From assembly GCF_000160135.1 (NCBI RefSeq), contig NZ_GG729933.1, forward strand, positions 626,816-690,815: a stretch of 64,000 bases of DNA, given 5' to 3'. This DNA is from Oribacterium sp. oral taxon 078 str. F0262. GTDB lineage: Bacteria; Bacillota; Clostridia; Lachnospirales; Lachnospiraceae. This document shows, piece after piece, positions 25,818 through 33,619 of this stretch (positions are counted from its first letter, which is position 1; every line of letters starts with the position of its first letter). Below the pieces are notes generated by a model. It saw nothing but the letters and a program-made list of their open reading frames with translations, did not search any database and was not told where the DNA came from. A program made the position numbers and the translations under genes.

Positions 25818-27865
25818 TTCTGAAAGAAGGAGAGATCCTGAGCGGAAGATACCGCATCCTCTCTCTCGTCGGCCAGGGCGGCATGAGCTATGTCTACCGG
25901 GCCGAGGACCGGAAGATGGGGAGATTGGTGGCACTGAAGCTTTTGAAGGAGGAATACTGCGAGGACCGGGAGTTCATCCGGAAATTTCAGAGGGAGGCGC
26001 AGGCGGCGGCCAGCCTGAATCATCCGAATATCGTCTCCGCCTATGATGTCGTGGACGATGAGGAGCACAGGATCCATTACATCGTGATGGAGCTTGTGGA
26101 GGGCATCACGCTGAAGCAGTATATCAAGAAGAAGGGGCGCCTCTCCGACCGGGAGACGATCCGCATCGCTCTCCAGCTGATCGACGGCATGGAGCAGGCC
26201 CACCGCCTGGGGATCGTCCACAGGGACATCAAGCCGCAGAACATGATGGTGAGCTCGGCGGGCACGGTAAAGATCGCGGATTTCGGCATCGCGAGAGCGG
26301 CCAGCCAGCAGACCGTCAATGCGACCGTGATGGGCTCTGTCCACTATATTTCTCCGGAGCAGGCGAGGTCCGGGGCCGCGGATGAGAGATCCGATATCTA
26401 CTCCTTCGGCTGTACCCTCTATGAGATGCTGACCGGGAGGGTGCCCTATGACGGGGAGACCTCGGTCGCGGTCGTCTTCTCCCATATGGAGGATCCCATC
26501 CCCAGAGTCTCCTCCATCGTACCCGATGTTTCGCCGGCTTTGGACCGGGCGGTCTTTACCTGCATGCAGAAAAAGCCCTCTCTCCGCTATCAGCATATTT
26601 CGGAGCTCGGGGAGGACCTCCGGGCGGCGCTCTCGGATCCGGAGGGAAAGCGCGCTGAGATGGATGCAGAAAGAGAGGAAAAGGGAAAGCGCGGCGGAGT
26701 GGAGCGCGGCTTCTCCGAGCTCTCCCGGGGGATCGCGTTCGCCGTCATGCTGCTCATCGCCGTGCTCCTCCTCTTTATCGGGAGCAGGATCTTTCGCTTT
26801 ATCAAGGCGGGGCGGGAGCTGAGAGGCGGGGAGACGACGACTTCCCAGGAGAGCAGCACGAAGAGCCCGGAGTCCAGCCTGAATATCACGATCTCCGCCC
26901 TGGAGACCAGACTTCCGGACATCATCGGAAAGACGATCCCGGAGGCCACGGAATATATGCGGGAGTATCAGCTTAAGTTCCGGGAGGGGGAGAAGGAGTA
27001 TTCCGACAGCTACCGGGAGGGCGTCATCATCAGTTATCCGGACGGAAGCTACCGAGCGGGGGACAGCATCACGGTCATCGTCTCCGCGGGACCGGAGACC
27101 ATCTATTTCTACGATGCGCAGCATCCGGAGGACCTCACAAAGCTCCATAAGATGCGCTTCTCCGAGGTGCAGAAGGAGCTCAATGCCAGAAAGATTCCCT
27201 TCACGAAGAAGGAGGAATTCTCGGAGACGGTGGCGGAGGGCTGTCTCATCAGCAGCAGCAAGGCGAGCACGGCGGGCTCCGGAGAGCTGATCCTCACTGT
27301 GAGCAGGGGCTCGGAGAGAGCGCCCATCAGTGTCCCGGACCTCGTCGGGAGCAGGGAGGAGGATGCGGTCCGGAATCTGAAGTCTGCGGGCTTCCAGCTG
27401 GGAGAGATCAGCTATGAGGAGGATCCGGATACCCCGACCGGAGTGGTCATTGAGCAAAATCCCGAAGCCGGGGACATACTGGAGCGGGGAGGAAAGATCG
27501 ATCTGAAGCTAAGCGGCGCCGAAAGCGCGGAGAGCACGGAGGGGACGGGAGGCAGCCAGAAGGCGCAGAGCGGCCATTGGTACGGAAGTCTGAATCAGAC
27601 GCTCCGCATCGGCTCCGGCGGACCGGGCGTCAGCGATACGATGATGGTCACGGTCTATCTTCGGCAGGATATCAACGGAGAGAGCCGCTATACGACGCTC
27701 CAGAGCGCGAGATCCTATACTCTGGGGACGGAGCTTCAGCTGGTATTTTCCAAGATCCGGGGAGCGGACGGCGTATCGAGCGGCATCGTGGAGGTGGTGG
27801 ATGCGGAGAAGGACAGCGTGCTCGCACAGTACAATGTGAGCTTCCGCCCGGAGTCCGGAACATGA
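25814..27865 (+). CDS. prkC: PASTA-domain Ser/Thr protein kinase (PrkC)
   Basis: The 683-residue membrane kinase has a cytoplasmic catalytic domain (residues about 12-275) with GQGGMSYVYRAED, HRDIKPQNMMV, ADFGIARA and SPEQARSG. A single transmembrane helix follows near residues 310-328 (AFAVMLLIAVLLLFIG), then three extracellular PASTA repeats between about 370 and 570. A further C-terminal domain of roughly 110 residues of beta-rich character is not a PASTA repeat. PrkC senses muropeptides or lipid II and controls growth and cell-wall synthesis. It is coupled to stp upstream and to rsgA downstream by 4 bp overlaps. Confidence 0.95.
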   Translation: MILKEGEILSGRYRILSLVGQGGMSYVYRAEDRKMGRLVALKLLKEEYCEDREFIRKFQREAQAAASLNHPNIVSAYDVVDDEEHRIHYIVMELVEGITLKQYIKKKGRLSDRETIRIALQLIDGMEQAHRLGIVHRDIKPQNMMVSSAGTVKIADFGIARAASQQTVNATVMGSVHYISPEQARSGAADERSDIYSFGCTLYEMLTGRVPYDGETSVAVVFSHMEDPIPRVSSIVPDVSPALDRAVFTCMQKKPSLRYQHISELGEDLRAALSDPEGKRAEMDAEREEKGKRGGVERGFSELSRGIAFAVMLLIAVLLLFIGSRIFRFIKAGRELRGGETTTSQESSTKSPESSLNITISALETRLPDIIGKTIPEATEYMREYQLKFREGEKEYSDSYREGVIISYPDGSYRAGDSITVIVSAGPETIYFYDAQHPEDLTKLHKMRFSEVQKELNARKIPFTKKEEFSETVAEGCLISSSKASTAGSGELILTVSRGSERAPISVPDLVGSREEDAVRNLKSAGFQLGEISYEEDPDTPTGVVIEQNPEAGDILERGGKIDLKLSGAESAESTEGTGGSQKAQSGHWYGSLNQTLRIGSGGPGVSDTMMVTVYLRQDINGESRYTTLQSARSYTLGTELQLVFSKIRGADGVSSGIVEVVDAEKDSVLAQYNVSFRPESGT

Positions 27866-28773
27866 CGCTCCGGGGTAAAATCATAAAAGGAATCGGCGGC
27901 TTCTATTATGTCCACACCGGCGAGGGGGATTTTGAGTGCCGGGCGAAGGGAATTTTTCGAAACCGGAGGGAAAAGCCGCTCGTCGGAGACGAGGTGGAGC
28001 TTTCGCCCGTGCAGAATTCCGATAGGGAGAGGAGCGGGAATCTGATCCGGATCCTCCGGAGGAAGAATCAGCTGCTTCGCCCGGAGGTCAGCAATGTGGA
28101 TCAGGCCGTCGTCCTCTTCTCGCTCCGGGACCCTTCCCCGAGTCTGCCGCTTCTGGACCGTTTCCTCATCCATATGGAAATGCAGGAGATTCCGGTCCGG
28201 ATCCTCTTCAACAAGGCGGATCTCCTTGTGACAGAGGAGGAGAGGGAGAGAGCCTTGGAGCTTCAGAGAATCTATGAGGGAGCCTCCTATTCCGTCCGGC
28301 TCCTGAGTGTGCGGAGGGCGGACTGCCGGGAGGAACTTCTCTCCCTCTTTCGCGGAAAGAGCTCCGTCCTCTCCGGCCCCTCCGGCGTCGGAAAATCCTC
28401 CCTCATCAATCTGATCCATCCGGAGGCGCGGATGGAGACCGGGGAGCTCTCCCGGAAGATCCGGAGGGGGAAAAATACGACGAGGCATACGGAGTTTTTC
28501 TATCTGGATGAGGAGAGCTATGTCATGGACACACCGGGCTTCAGCTCCCTCTACGTCTCCGGGATCGAGGCGGAGCGCCTCCGCTATTTTTATCCGGAAT
28601 TTGAAAAATTCCGGGGGGAGTGCCGCTACAAAAGCTGTGTCCATATCGGGGAGCCCCTGCGGGACTGCCGCGTGAAGAGGGCGCTTTCGGAGGGCGAAAT
28701 CCCGCGGGAGCGCTATGAGAGCTATCGTCAGCTCTATCGGGAGATACGGGATCAGGAGGAGAGGCATGGCTGA
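27862..28773 (+). CDS. rsgA: Ribosome small-subunit GTPase RsgA
   Basis: The 303-residue circularly permuted GTPase matures the 30S subunit. It has an N-terminal OB fold (MTLRGKIIKGIGGFYYV), G4 NKADLL, G1 GPSGVGKSSLINL, G3 DTPGFSSL and a C-terminal zinc cluster in CRYKSCVHIGEPLRDC. The start overlaps the prkC stop by 4 bp. Confidence 0.95.
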   Translation: MTLRGKIIKGIGGFYYVHTGEGDFECRAKGIFRNRREKPLVGDEVELSPVQNSDRERSGNLIRILRRKNQLLRPEVSNVDQAVVLFSLRDPSPSLPLLDRFLIHMEMQEIPVRILFNKADLLVTEEERERALELQRIYEGASYSVRLLSVRRADCREELLSLFRGKSSVLSGPSGVGKSSLINLIHPEARMETGELSRKIRRGKNTTRHTEFFYLDEESYVMDTPGFSSLYVSGIEAERLRYFYPEFEKFRGECRYKSCVHIGEPLRDCRVKRALSEGEIPRERYESYRQLYREIRDQEERHG

Positions 28774-28786
28774 GGAAGGAGAATTC

Positions 28787-29461
28787 ATGAAATATACACT
28801 GGCTCCCTCGCTCCTTGCAGCGGATTTTTCGGAGCTCTGGGAGGAGCTCTCGAAAGCGGAGCGGGCGGGTGTGCGCTTTGTCCACTTCGATGTGATGGAC
28901 GGAAGCTTTGTGCCGAATATCTCCTTCGGCGCTCCGATCATCCGCTCTCTCCGGAAGCGAAGTCAGAGCTTTTTCGATGTGCATATGATGGTGGAGGAGC
29001 CCATCCGCTATCTGGAGGATATGAAGAACGCCGGAGCGGACAGGGTGACGATTCACTCCGAAGCGGCGAGGCATCTGGACCGCAGTTTGAACCGGATCCG
29101 GGAGCTCGGAATGCAGGCCGGCCTTGCTCTGAATCCCGCAACTCCGCTTTCCTCCGTCCTTCTTTCCGGAGGGCTCGATTCCCTGCTCGACCTTGTGCTC
29201 ATCATGTCGGTGAACCCCGGTTTCGGGGGGCAGAAGCTGATCCCCTACACTCTCGATAAGATAAGGGAGCTTGCCGCGATCAGGAGGGAGAGCGGAGGAG
29301 CCTATCAGATCGGGATCGACGGGGGCGTGACGATGGAAAATCTCCCCTCCATCCTCGATGCCGGGGCGGACTTTCTGGTCGTGGGATCCTCCATTTTCCG
29401 GCCGAAGGAAAGGATTTCGGAGAATACGGGGGGCTTCCTGGAGGAGCTTTCGAGAAGATGA
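28787..29461 (+). CDS. rpe: Ribulose-phosphate 3-epimerase
   Basis: The 224-residue TIM-barrel enzyme interconverts ribulose-5-P and xylulose-5-P. Motifs are APSLLAADFSELW, FVHFDVMDGSFVPNISFG, DVHMMVEEP, VLIMSVNPGFGGQK and the phosphate site IGIDGGVTMEN. I choose the ATG at 28787, preceded by GAAGGAG. An ATG at 28766 inside rsgA would add seven residues. It overlaps the following kinase gene by 4 bp. Confidence 0.95.
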   Translation: MKYTLAPSLLAADFSELWEELSKAERAGVRFVHFDVMDGSFVPNISFGAPIIRSLRKRSQSFFDVHMMVEEPIRYLEDMKNAGADRVTIHSEAARHLDRSLNRIRELGMQAGLALNPATPLSSVLLSGGLDSLLDLVLIMSVNPGFGGQKLIPYTLDKIRELAAIRRESGGAYQIGIDGGVTMENLPSILDAGADFLVVGSSIFRPKERISENTGGFLEELSRR

Positions 29462-30360
29462 TACATCTGGCGCTTTGCAATGATCTCAGTGCGGTCGGGA
29501 GATGCTCGATCGCGGTACAGCTCCCCGTCCTTTCGGCACTCGGAATCGAGGCCTCCCCTCTCCCGACGGCGGTGCTCAGCAGCCACACCGGTTTTTCCGG
29601 AGCGGAGGCGGAGGGGCTTTCGGATTTTTTTCAAAGAGCCCTTTCGGCCTGGGACAGGCAGGGCTTTCGCTTTGACGCTCTGCTTTTGGGATATCTCTGG
29701 GACAGCGGAGAGGCAGAGGCGCTCCTCTCCTATCTCAGAGAGCATCCGGGGACCCGCTGTTTTCTGGACCCGGTCATGGCGGATCACGGGCGCTGGTATC
29801 AGAACATGGGGGAGGAGCGCATCCCCTCCATGCGCGCGCTCCTGAAAAGCTCCGAGCTCGCCTTTCCGAATCTCACGGAGGCCTGCTTTCTCGGGGATTT
29901 CGATTATCCCTCTCTCTCGAAAGATTTGTGGGAGAGCGGCTCCTCCTTTGATTCCGGGAGGAAAAGGGCGGAGGAGCTTCTCAGGCCGCTCTGCGAAGTG
30001 CTCTCCCCGGAGGGAAAGGGGCTCATCATCACCGGGATCGAACAGGAGAAGAGCATCCTGAATGCGGTCTATGAGGAAGGGGAGCTCACGCTCCTTTACG
30101 GGGAGCGGGTCGGGGAGGGGAGACCCGGGACCGGAGATCTCTTTTCGGCGATCGCCGCCGGGAGCCGCCTTTCCGGGAGGAGCCTTATCGAGAGCGCAGT
30201 GCTTTCGGCGGATTTTATCAGAAGATGCATCAAGCGCTCGGAGGAAGGGGGAGAGCCTCCTCTTCGCGGCGTTCTCTTTGAAGAGCTTCTCCGCCTGGGG
30301 GAGAGCGGCATCCGGGGAGATGAGCGCGATGGGAACGATGACAATTTTAAGGATCAGTGA
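29458..30360 (+). CDS. pdxK: Pyridoxal/pyridoxamine kinase (PfkB-like)
   Basis: The 300-residue ribokinase-fold enzyme matches B6-vitamer kinases. It has CNDLSAVGRCSIAVQLPVLSAL, TAVLSSHTGF, CFLDPVMADHGRWY, AFPNLTEACFL and the anion-hole motif GRPGTGDLFSAI with the catalytic Asp. Such enzymes make pyridoxal 5'-phosphate. In Bacillus the gene after rpe in this cluster is thiN, so a B6 kinase at this position is a lineage difference. It is translationally coupled to rpe by ATGA. Confidence 0.87.
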   Translation: MIHLALCNDLSAVGRCSIAVQLPVLSALGIEASPLPTAVLSSHTGFSGAEAEGLSDFFQRALSAWDRQGFRFDALLLGYLWDSGEAEALLSYLREHPGTRCFLDPVMADHGRWYQNMGEERIPSMRALLKSSELAFPNLTEACFLGDFDYPSLSKDLWESGSSFDSGRKRAEELLRPLCEVLSPEGKGLIITGIEQEKSILNAVYEEGELTLLYGERVGEGRPGTGDLFSAIAAGSRLSGRSLIESAVLSADFIRRCIKRSEEGGEPPLRGVLFEELLRLGESGIRGDERDGNDDNFKDQ

Positions 30361-30454
30361 TATTATATTTCCTGTGCCAAAGCTTCGCCCCCCTTGGGCG
30401 CGGAGGCAGGACAGGGCATGATGCGGAAATGGGGAAAGAGAGGAGAAATCAGAG

Positions 30455-31765
30455 ATGCTGGATATCAGGTTCGTGAGGGAGCATCCGGAGCTTGTGAAGG
30501 AAAACATCCAGAAGAAGTTTCAGGAGGAGAAGCTGCTGCTTGTGGATGAGGTGATCCGCCTGGATGCGGAGGCCAGAAAGATTCAGCAGGAGGCGGATGA
30601 GCTCCGGGCCAGGAAGAACCAGGTCTCGAAGCAGATCGGCGCTTTGATGGCAGCGGGGAAGAAGGAGGAGGCCGAAAAGGCCCGGGCCGAGGTCGCAGAC
30701 TTCTCCGGGAGACTGTCAGAGCTCGAGGCCGAGGAGCCGAAGCTCCAGGATGAGATTCATAAGAGGATGATGGTCATCCCGAACATGATCGATCCCTCCG
30801 TTCCGATCGGAAGGGACGACAGCTTTAATGTGGAAAATGAGCGCTTCGGAGAGCCCGTGGTCCCGGACTTTGAGATCCCCTACCACAGCGACATCATGCA
30901 GAGCTTCGGAGGCATCGACCTCGACGCGGCGGGAAGAGTGGCCGGAAACGGATTTTACTATCTGATCGGGGACATCGCCCGCCTCCATTCCGCGATTCTG
31001 AGCTATGCGAGAGATTTCATGATCGACCGCGGCTTTACCTATGTTATCCCCCCTTATATGATCCGCTCCCGGGTGGTGGACGGTGTCATGTCCTTTGCGG
31101 AGATGGATGCCATGATGTATAAGATCGAGGGAGAGGATCTCTATCTCATCGGGACCTCCGAGCACTCCATGATCGGGAGATTCATCGATGAGATCCTTCC
31201 GGCGGATAAGCTTCCTCTGACGCTGAGCTCCTATTCCCCCTGCTTTCGGAAGGAGAAGGGGGCGCACGGGATCGAGGAACGGGGTGTCTACCGGATCCAC
31301 CAGTTTGAGAAACAGGAGATGATCGTAGTCTGCGAGCCGGAGGATGCGATGCTCTGGTATGGGAAGCTCTGGAAGAATACCGTCGATTTCTTCCGCTCTC
31401 TGGAGATCCCCGTCAGGACCCTGGAATGCTGCTCCGGGGACCTCGCCGATCTGAAGGTCAAGTCCTGCGATGTCGAGGCCTGGTCTCCGAGACAGAAGAA
31501 GTATTTCGAGGTGGGCTCCTGCTCCAACCTGGGGGATGCGCAGGCGAGAAGACTGAAGATCCGCGTGAGAGGAGCGGACGGAAAGCTCCACCTTCCCTTC
31601 ACCTTGAACAATACCTGTGTGGCGCCTCCCCGTATGCTGATCGCCTTCCTCGAGAACCTGATCCGGGCGGACGGCTCCGTCAGGATTCCCGCACCTCTCC
31701 GCCCCTATATGGGCGGGAAGGAAAGCCTCGTTCCGCTCTACAACTCCATTACCGAAAAGAAATAG
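30455..31765 (+). CDS. serS: Seryl-tRNA synthetase
   Basis: The 436-residue class II synthetase has the N-terminal coiled-coil arm (residues about 30-105), motif 2 FRKEKGAHGIEERGVYRIHQFEKQE and motif 3 NTCVAPPRMLIAFLEN. TSEH marks the ATP site and GTSEHSMIG the serine pocket. The arm is rich in Lys, Glu and Ala as expected. AGAGGAGA precedes the ATG. Palindromic repeats start within 10 bp of its stop codon. Confidence 0.96.
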   Translation: MLDIRFVREHPELVKENIQKKFQEEKLLLVDEVIRLDAEARKIQQEADELRARKNQVSKQIGALMAAGKKEEAEKARAEVADFSGRLSELEAEEPKLQDEIHKRMMVIPNMIDPSVPIGRDDSFNVENERFGEPVVPDFEIPYHSDIMQSFGGIDLDAAGRVAGNGFYYLIGDIARLHSAILSYARDFMIDRGFTYVIPPYMIRSRVVDGVMSFAEMDAMMYKIEGEDLYLIGTSEHSMIGRFIDEILPADKLPLTLSSYSPCFRKEKGAHGIEERGVYRIHQFEKQEMIVVCEPEDAMLWYGKLWKNTVDFFRSLEIPVRTLECCSGDLADLKVKSCDVEAWSPRQKKYFEVGSCSNLGDAQARRLKIRVRGADGKLHLPFTLNNTCVAPPRMLIAFLENLIRADGSVRIPAPLRPYMGGKESLVPLYNSITEKK

Positions 31766-31773
31766 AGCGCAGA

Positions 31774-31946
31774 AGTCTGCCATCAGGCAGACTCGGAGCG
31801 TCCTTGACCACTTCTCGAAGAGAAGTGTCTCCCGAAGGGAGATCGGCTGAAGCCACCCGGGCGAAGCCGAGTCCTTCGCTTCGAAGAAGCGAAGAAAGAG
31901 CGCAGAAGTCTGCCATCAGGCAGACTCGGAGCGTACTTGAGTCTTC
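31774..31946 (+). repeat. Palindromic module B, two direct copies
   Basis: AGTCTGCCATCAGGCAGACT occurs at 31774-31793 and 31907-31926, each followed by CGGAGCGT and a CTTCTCGAAGAGAA palindrome. Between the copies lies a 9 bp palindrome CTTCGCTTC-GAA-GAAGCGAAG (31873-31893). The first copy starts 9 bp after the serS stop. Confidence 0.75.
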
Positions 31947-31987
31947 TCGAAGAGAACATAGAAAGGGGCGAAGAGCTGCCGCCTTTT

Positions 31988-32122
31988 CTGCCCTTTGCCC
32001 GCCCGGCCCAGGACGCTCTCGCTCCGGCTGCCGCGGCCAGCGGCGCATAAGCGATCTTAAGAAACCAGATCGCTAAACGCCGGGGCGGCAGACGGCCTGT
32101 GCGCGGACGGACAAAATGGCAG
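31988..32122 (+). repeat. 135 bp inverted-repeat element, copy 2
   Basis: Same length and orientation as the element at 387-521. The interior is highly similar (GGACGCTCTCGCTCC, GCCGCGGCCAGCGGCGCATA, CGCCGGGGCGGCAGACGGCCT), while the ends CTGCCCTTTG and AAAATGGCAG are more diverged. Confidence 0.75.
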
Positions 32123-32202
32123 GGCGGGAGAGCCCCTGCTTTTCGAAGGAATGCTGAGGATGAGGAGAGGTCAGAAGCAGAATTTCATATTGAGATATCG
32201 GA

Positions 32203-32230
32203 CGCGGGACCTTCGGGGCCCCGCGTTTTT
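32203..32230 (+). terminator. Terminator-like hairpin downstream of serS
   Basis: CGCGGGACC and its partner in GGGGCCCCGCG form a stem with one mismatch and a 3 nt loop, followed by TTTTT. It lies between the two 135 bp elements, about 440 bp after serS. Confidence 0.6.
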
Positions 32231-32268
32231 CTGTTTTGCCAAAGCAGAAAGTGCGGCACGACATATCC

Positions 32269-32404
32269 CTGCCGCGTTGCCGATCCATAAGAAGGCCGTC
32301 TGCCGCCCCGGCGCTTGGCGATTTGGTACTTCAAAATCGCTTACGCGCCGCTGGCTGCGGCAGTCGGAGCGAGAGCGTCCTGCGTTGGATCGACGAAGTG
32401 GCAG
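32269..32404 (-). repeat. 136 bp inverted-repeat element, copy 3 (inverted)
   Basis: The reverse complement of this segment matches copies 1 and 2 over most of its length, with ends CTGCCGCGTTG and GAAGTGGCAG on the + strand. It faces copy 2 across about 150 bp. Confidence 0.75.
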
Positions 32405-32410
32405 GGGGAA

Positions 32411-32437
32411 ACCGGCGGCTTGCAGAAAGCCGCCGGT
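32411..32437. repeat. Perfect 11 bp hairpin
   Basis: ACCGGCGGCTT and AAGCCGCCGGT flank a 5 nt loop. There is no T run after it. Confidence 0.5.
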
Positions 32438-32648
32438 GCTGTACAGATATTCCTGCCGATGCAAAGCTCGGGACGCCCGAAAAAATTATATCCCTGTAAC
32501 GAAGGAGCGGAAATTATGGTCTTATAAAAAGATCAGCCTCAGTCAGGCAGGAAAACGCGGGCAGGGCCGGCCTCTCCGAGCATTTGGCAATTTGACGGGA
32601 GAAGAGGCAGAGCTGCAGGGAAACTTTCGCTTTTCACTTCACTTTTGT

Positions 32649-32676
32649 TTGACTTAAGCGGCTGATTTGCTACAAT
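32649..32676 (+). promoter_or_regulatory. Sigma-A-type promoter of the ABC module
   Basis: TTGACT (32649-32654) and TACAAT (32671-32676) with 16 bp spacing, about 125 bp before the ATPase start. Confidence 0.65.
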
Positions 32677-32802
32677 AATCGGAGAACTGCCGTATTATGC
32701 GAATCTTGTCTTTTCTTGTTGTACCGTTTTTTGTCAGAGGGCGCTCTATGTAGGATGCTGCCGGTGATTTTGGGGCGTTTCCATGAAAGAGAGGGGAGAG
32801 AG

Positions 32803-33570
32803 GTGGAACCGATCATCAGGGTCCGGGACCTTTACAAGATCTTTCATATCGGGGAGAATGAAGTCTATGCCCTGAACGGTCTGAGCTTTGACGTCTATCA
32901 GGGGGAGTTTATCGCGATTGTCGGGACCTCGGGCTCCGGGAAGTCCACCTGCCTCAATATGCTGGCGGGACTGGAGAAGCCCTCGAAGGGAGAGATAGAG
33001 ATCGCGGGAGAGCGGATCGACAGGATGAATGAAGGGGAGCTTGTGCGCTTCCGACGTCTAAATGTGGGTTTTATCTTCCAAAGCTACAACCTTGTAGCCT
33101 CGATGAATGCGGTGGAGAATGTCTCTCTGCCCCTGATGTTTCGGGGCGTACCGGAGGAGGAGAGACTCCGGGAGTCCGAGAAATATCTTGAGCTCATGGG
33201 GATCGGGGATCAGCGGGATCATCTTCCGAATCAGATGTCCGGAGGGCAGCAGCAGAGAGTCGGAATCGCCCGGGCGCTCGTCATTGAGCCGAAGATCATC
33301 TTCGCGGATGAGCCGACGGGGAATCTGGATTCTCACACGACGGAGGAGGTCCTCGCTCTCATGCAGAGGATCGTCCGGGAACGGAACAATACCCTTATCA
33401 TGGTGACGCATGACCCGAATATCGCGGCCTGGTCGGACCGTCAGCTCCGGGTGGTGGACGGGAAAATCGTGGAGACCGTCATTCAGAAGGAAAGTCCCAT
33501 CGAGAAAAGGATATATGAGGAGAAGCATGACTGGCCCTTTGTGAAGACAGAAGCGCTGACTTCCTCCTGA
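32803..33570 (+). CDS. ABC transporter ATP-binding protein (MacB/LolD type)
   Basis: The 255-residue ATPase has Walker [11 protein letters not shown]-loop IFQSYNLV, signature [15 protein letters not shown], Walker [13 protein letters not shown] and switch MVTHD. The FQSYNL and DEPTGNLDS forms are typical of the MacB/LolD/FtsE group, which pairs with FtsX-like permeases that do mechanical work rather than classic transport. I use the GTG at 32803, preceded by GGGGAGAG; a longer frame to 32716 runs into the leader. The two following genes complete the module. Confidence 0.92.
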   Translation: MEPIIRVRDLYKIFHIGENEVYALNGLSFDVYQGEFIAIVGTSGSGKSTCLNMLAGLEKPSKGEIEIAGERIDRMNEGELVRFRRLNVGFIFQSYNLVASMNAVENVSLPLMFRGVPEEERLRESEKYLELMGIGDQRDHLPNQMSGGQQQRVGIARALVIEPKIIFADEPTGNLDSHTTEEVLALMQRIVRERNNTLIMVTHDPNIAAWSDRQLRVVDGKIVETVIQKESPIEKRIYEEKHDWPFVKTEALTSS

Positions 33571-33619
33571 GGGAGGGGAAAGCAACTGCTATGGGAAGAA
33601 AAGGGACGGAGGAGGGAAA

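Larger units (their letters stand above)
31766..32802. other. 1 kb repeat-rich gap
   Basis: This gap contains two copies of palindromic module B, two 135-136 bp inverted-repeat elements facing each other, a terminator-like hairpin (32203-32230), another perfect hairpin (32411-32437) and a promoter for the ABC module. Open frames crossing it follow the repeats and lack protein-like composition. Confidence 0.75.

Noticed and set aside
32151-32657. 168-codon frame in the repeat gap before the ABC module
   Set aside because: It runs across the inverted-repeat element, a terminator hairpin and the promoter region. Composition follows the repeats.
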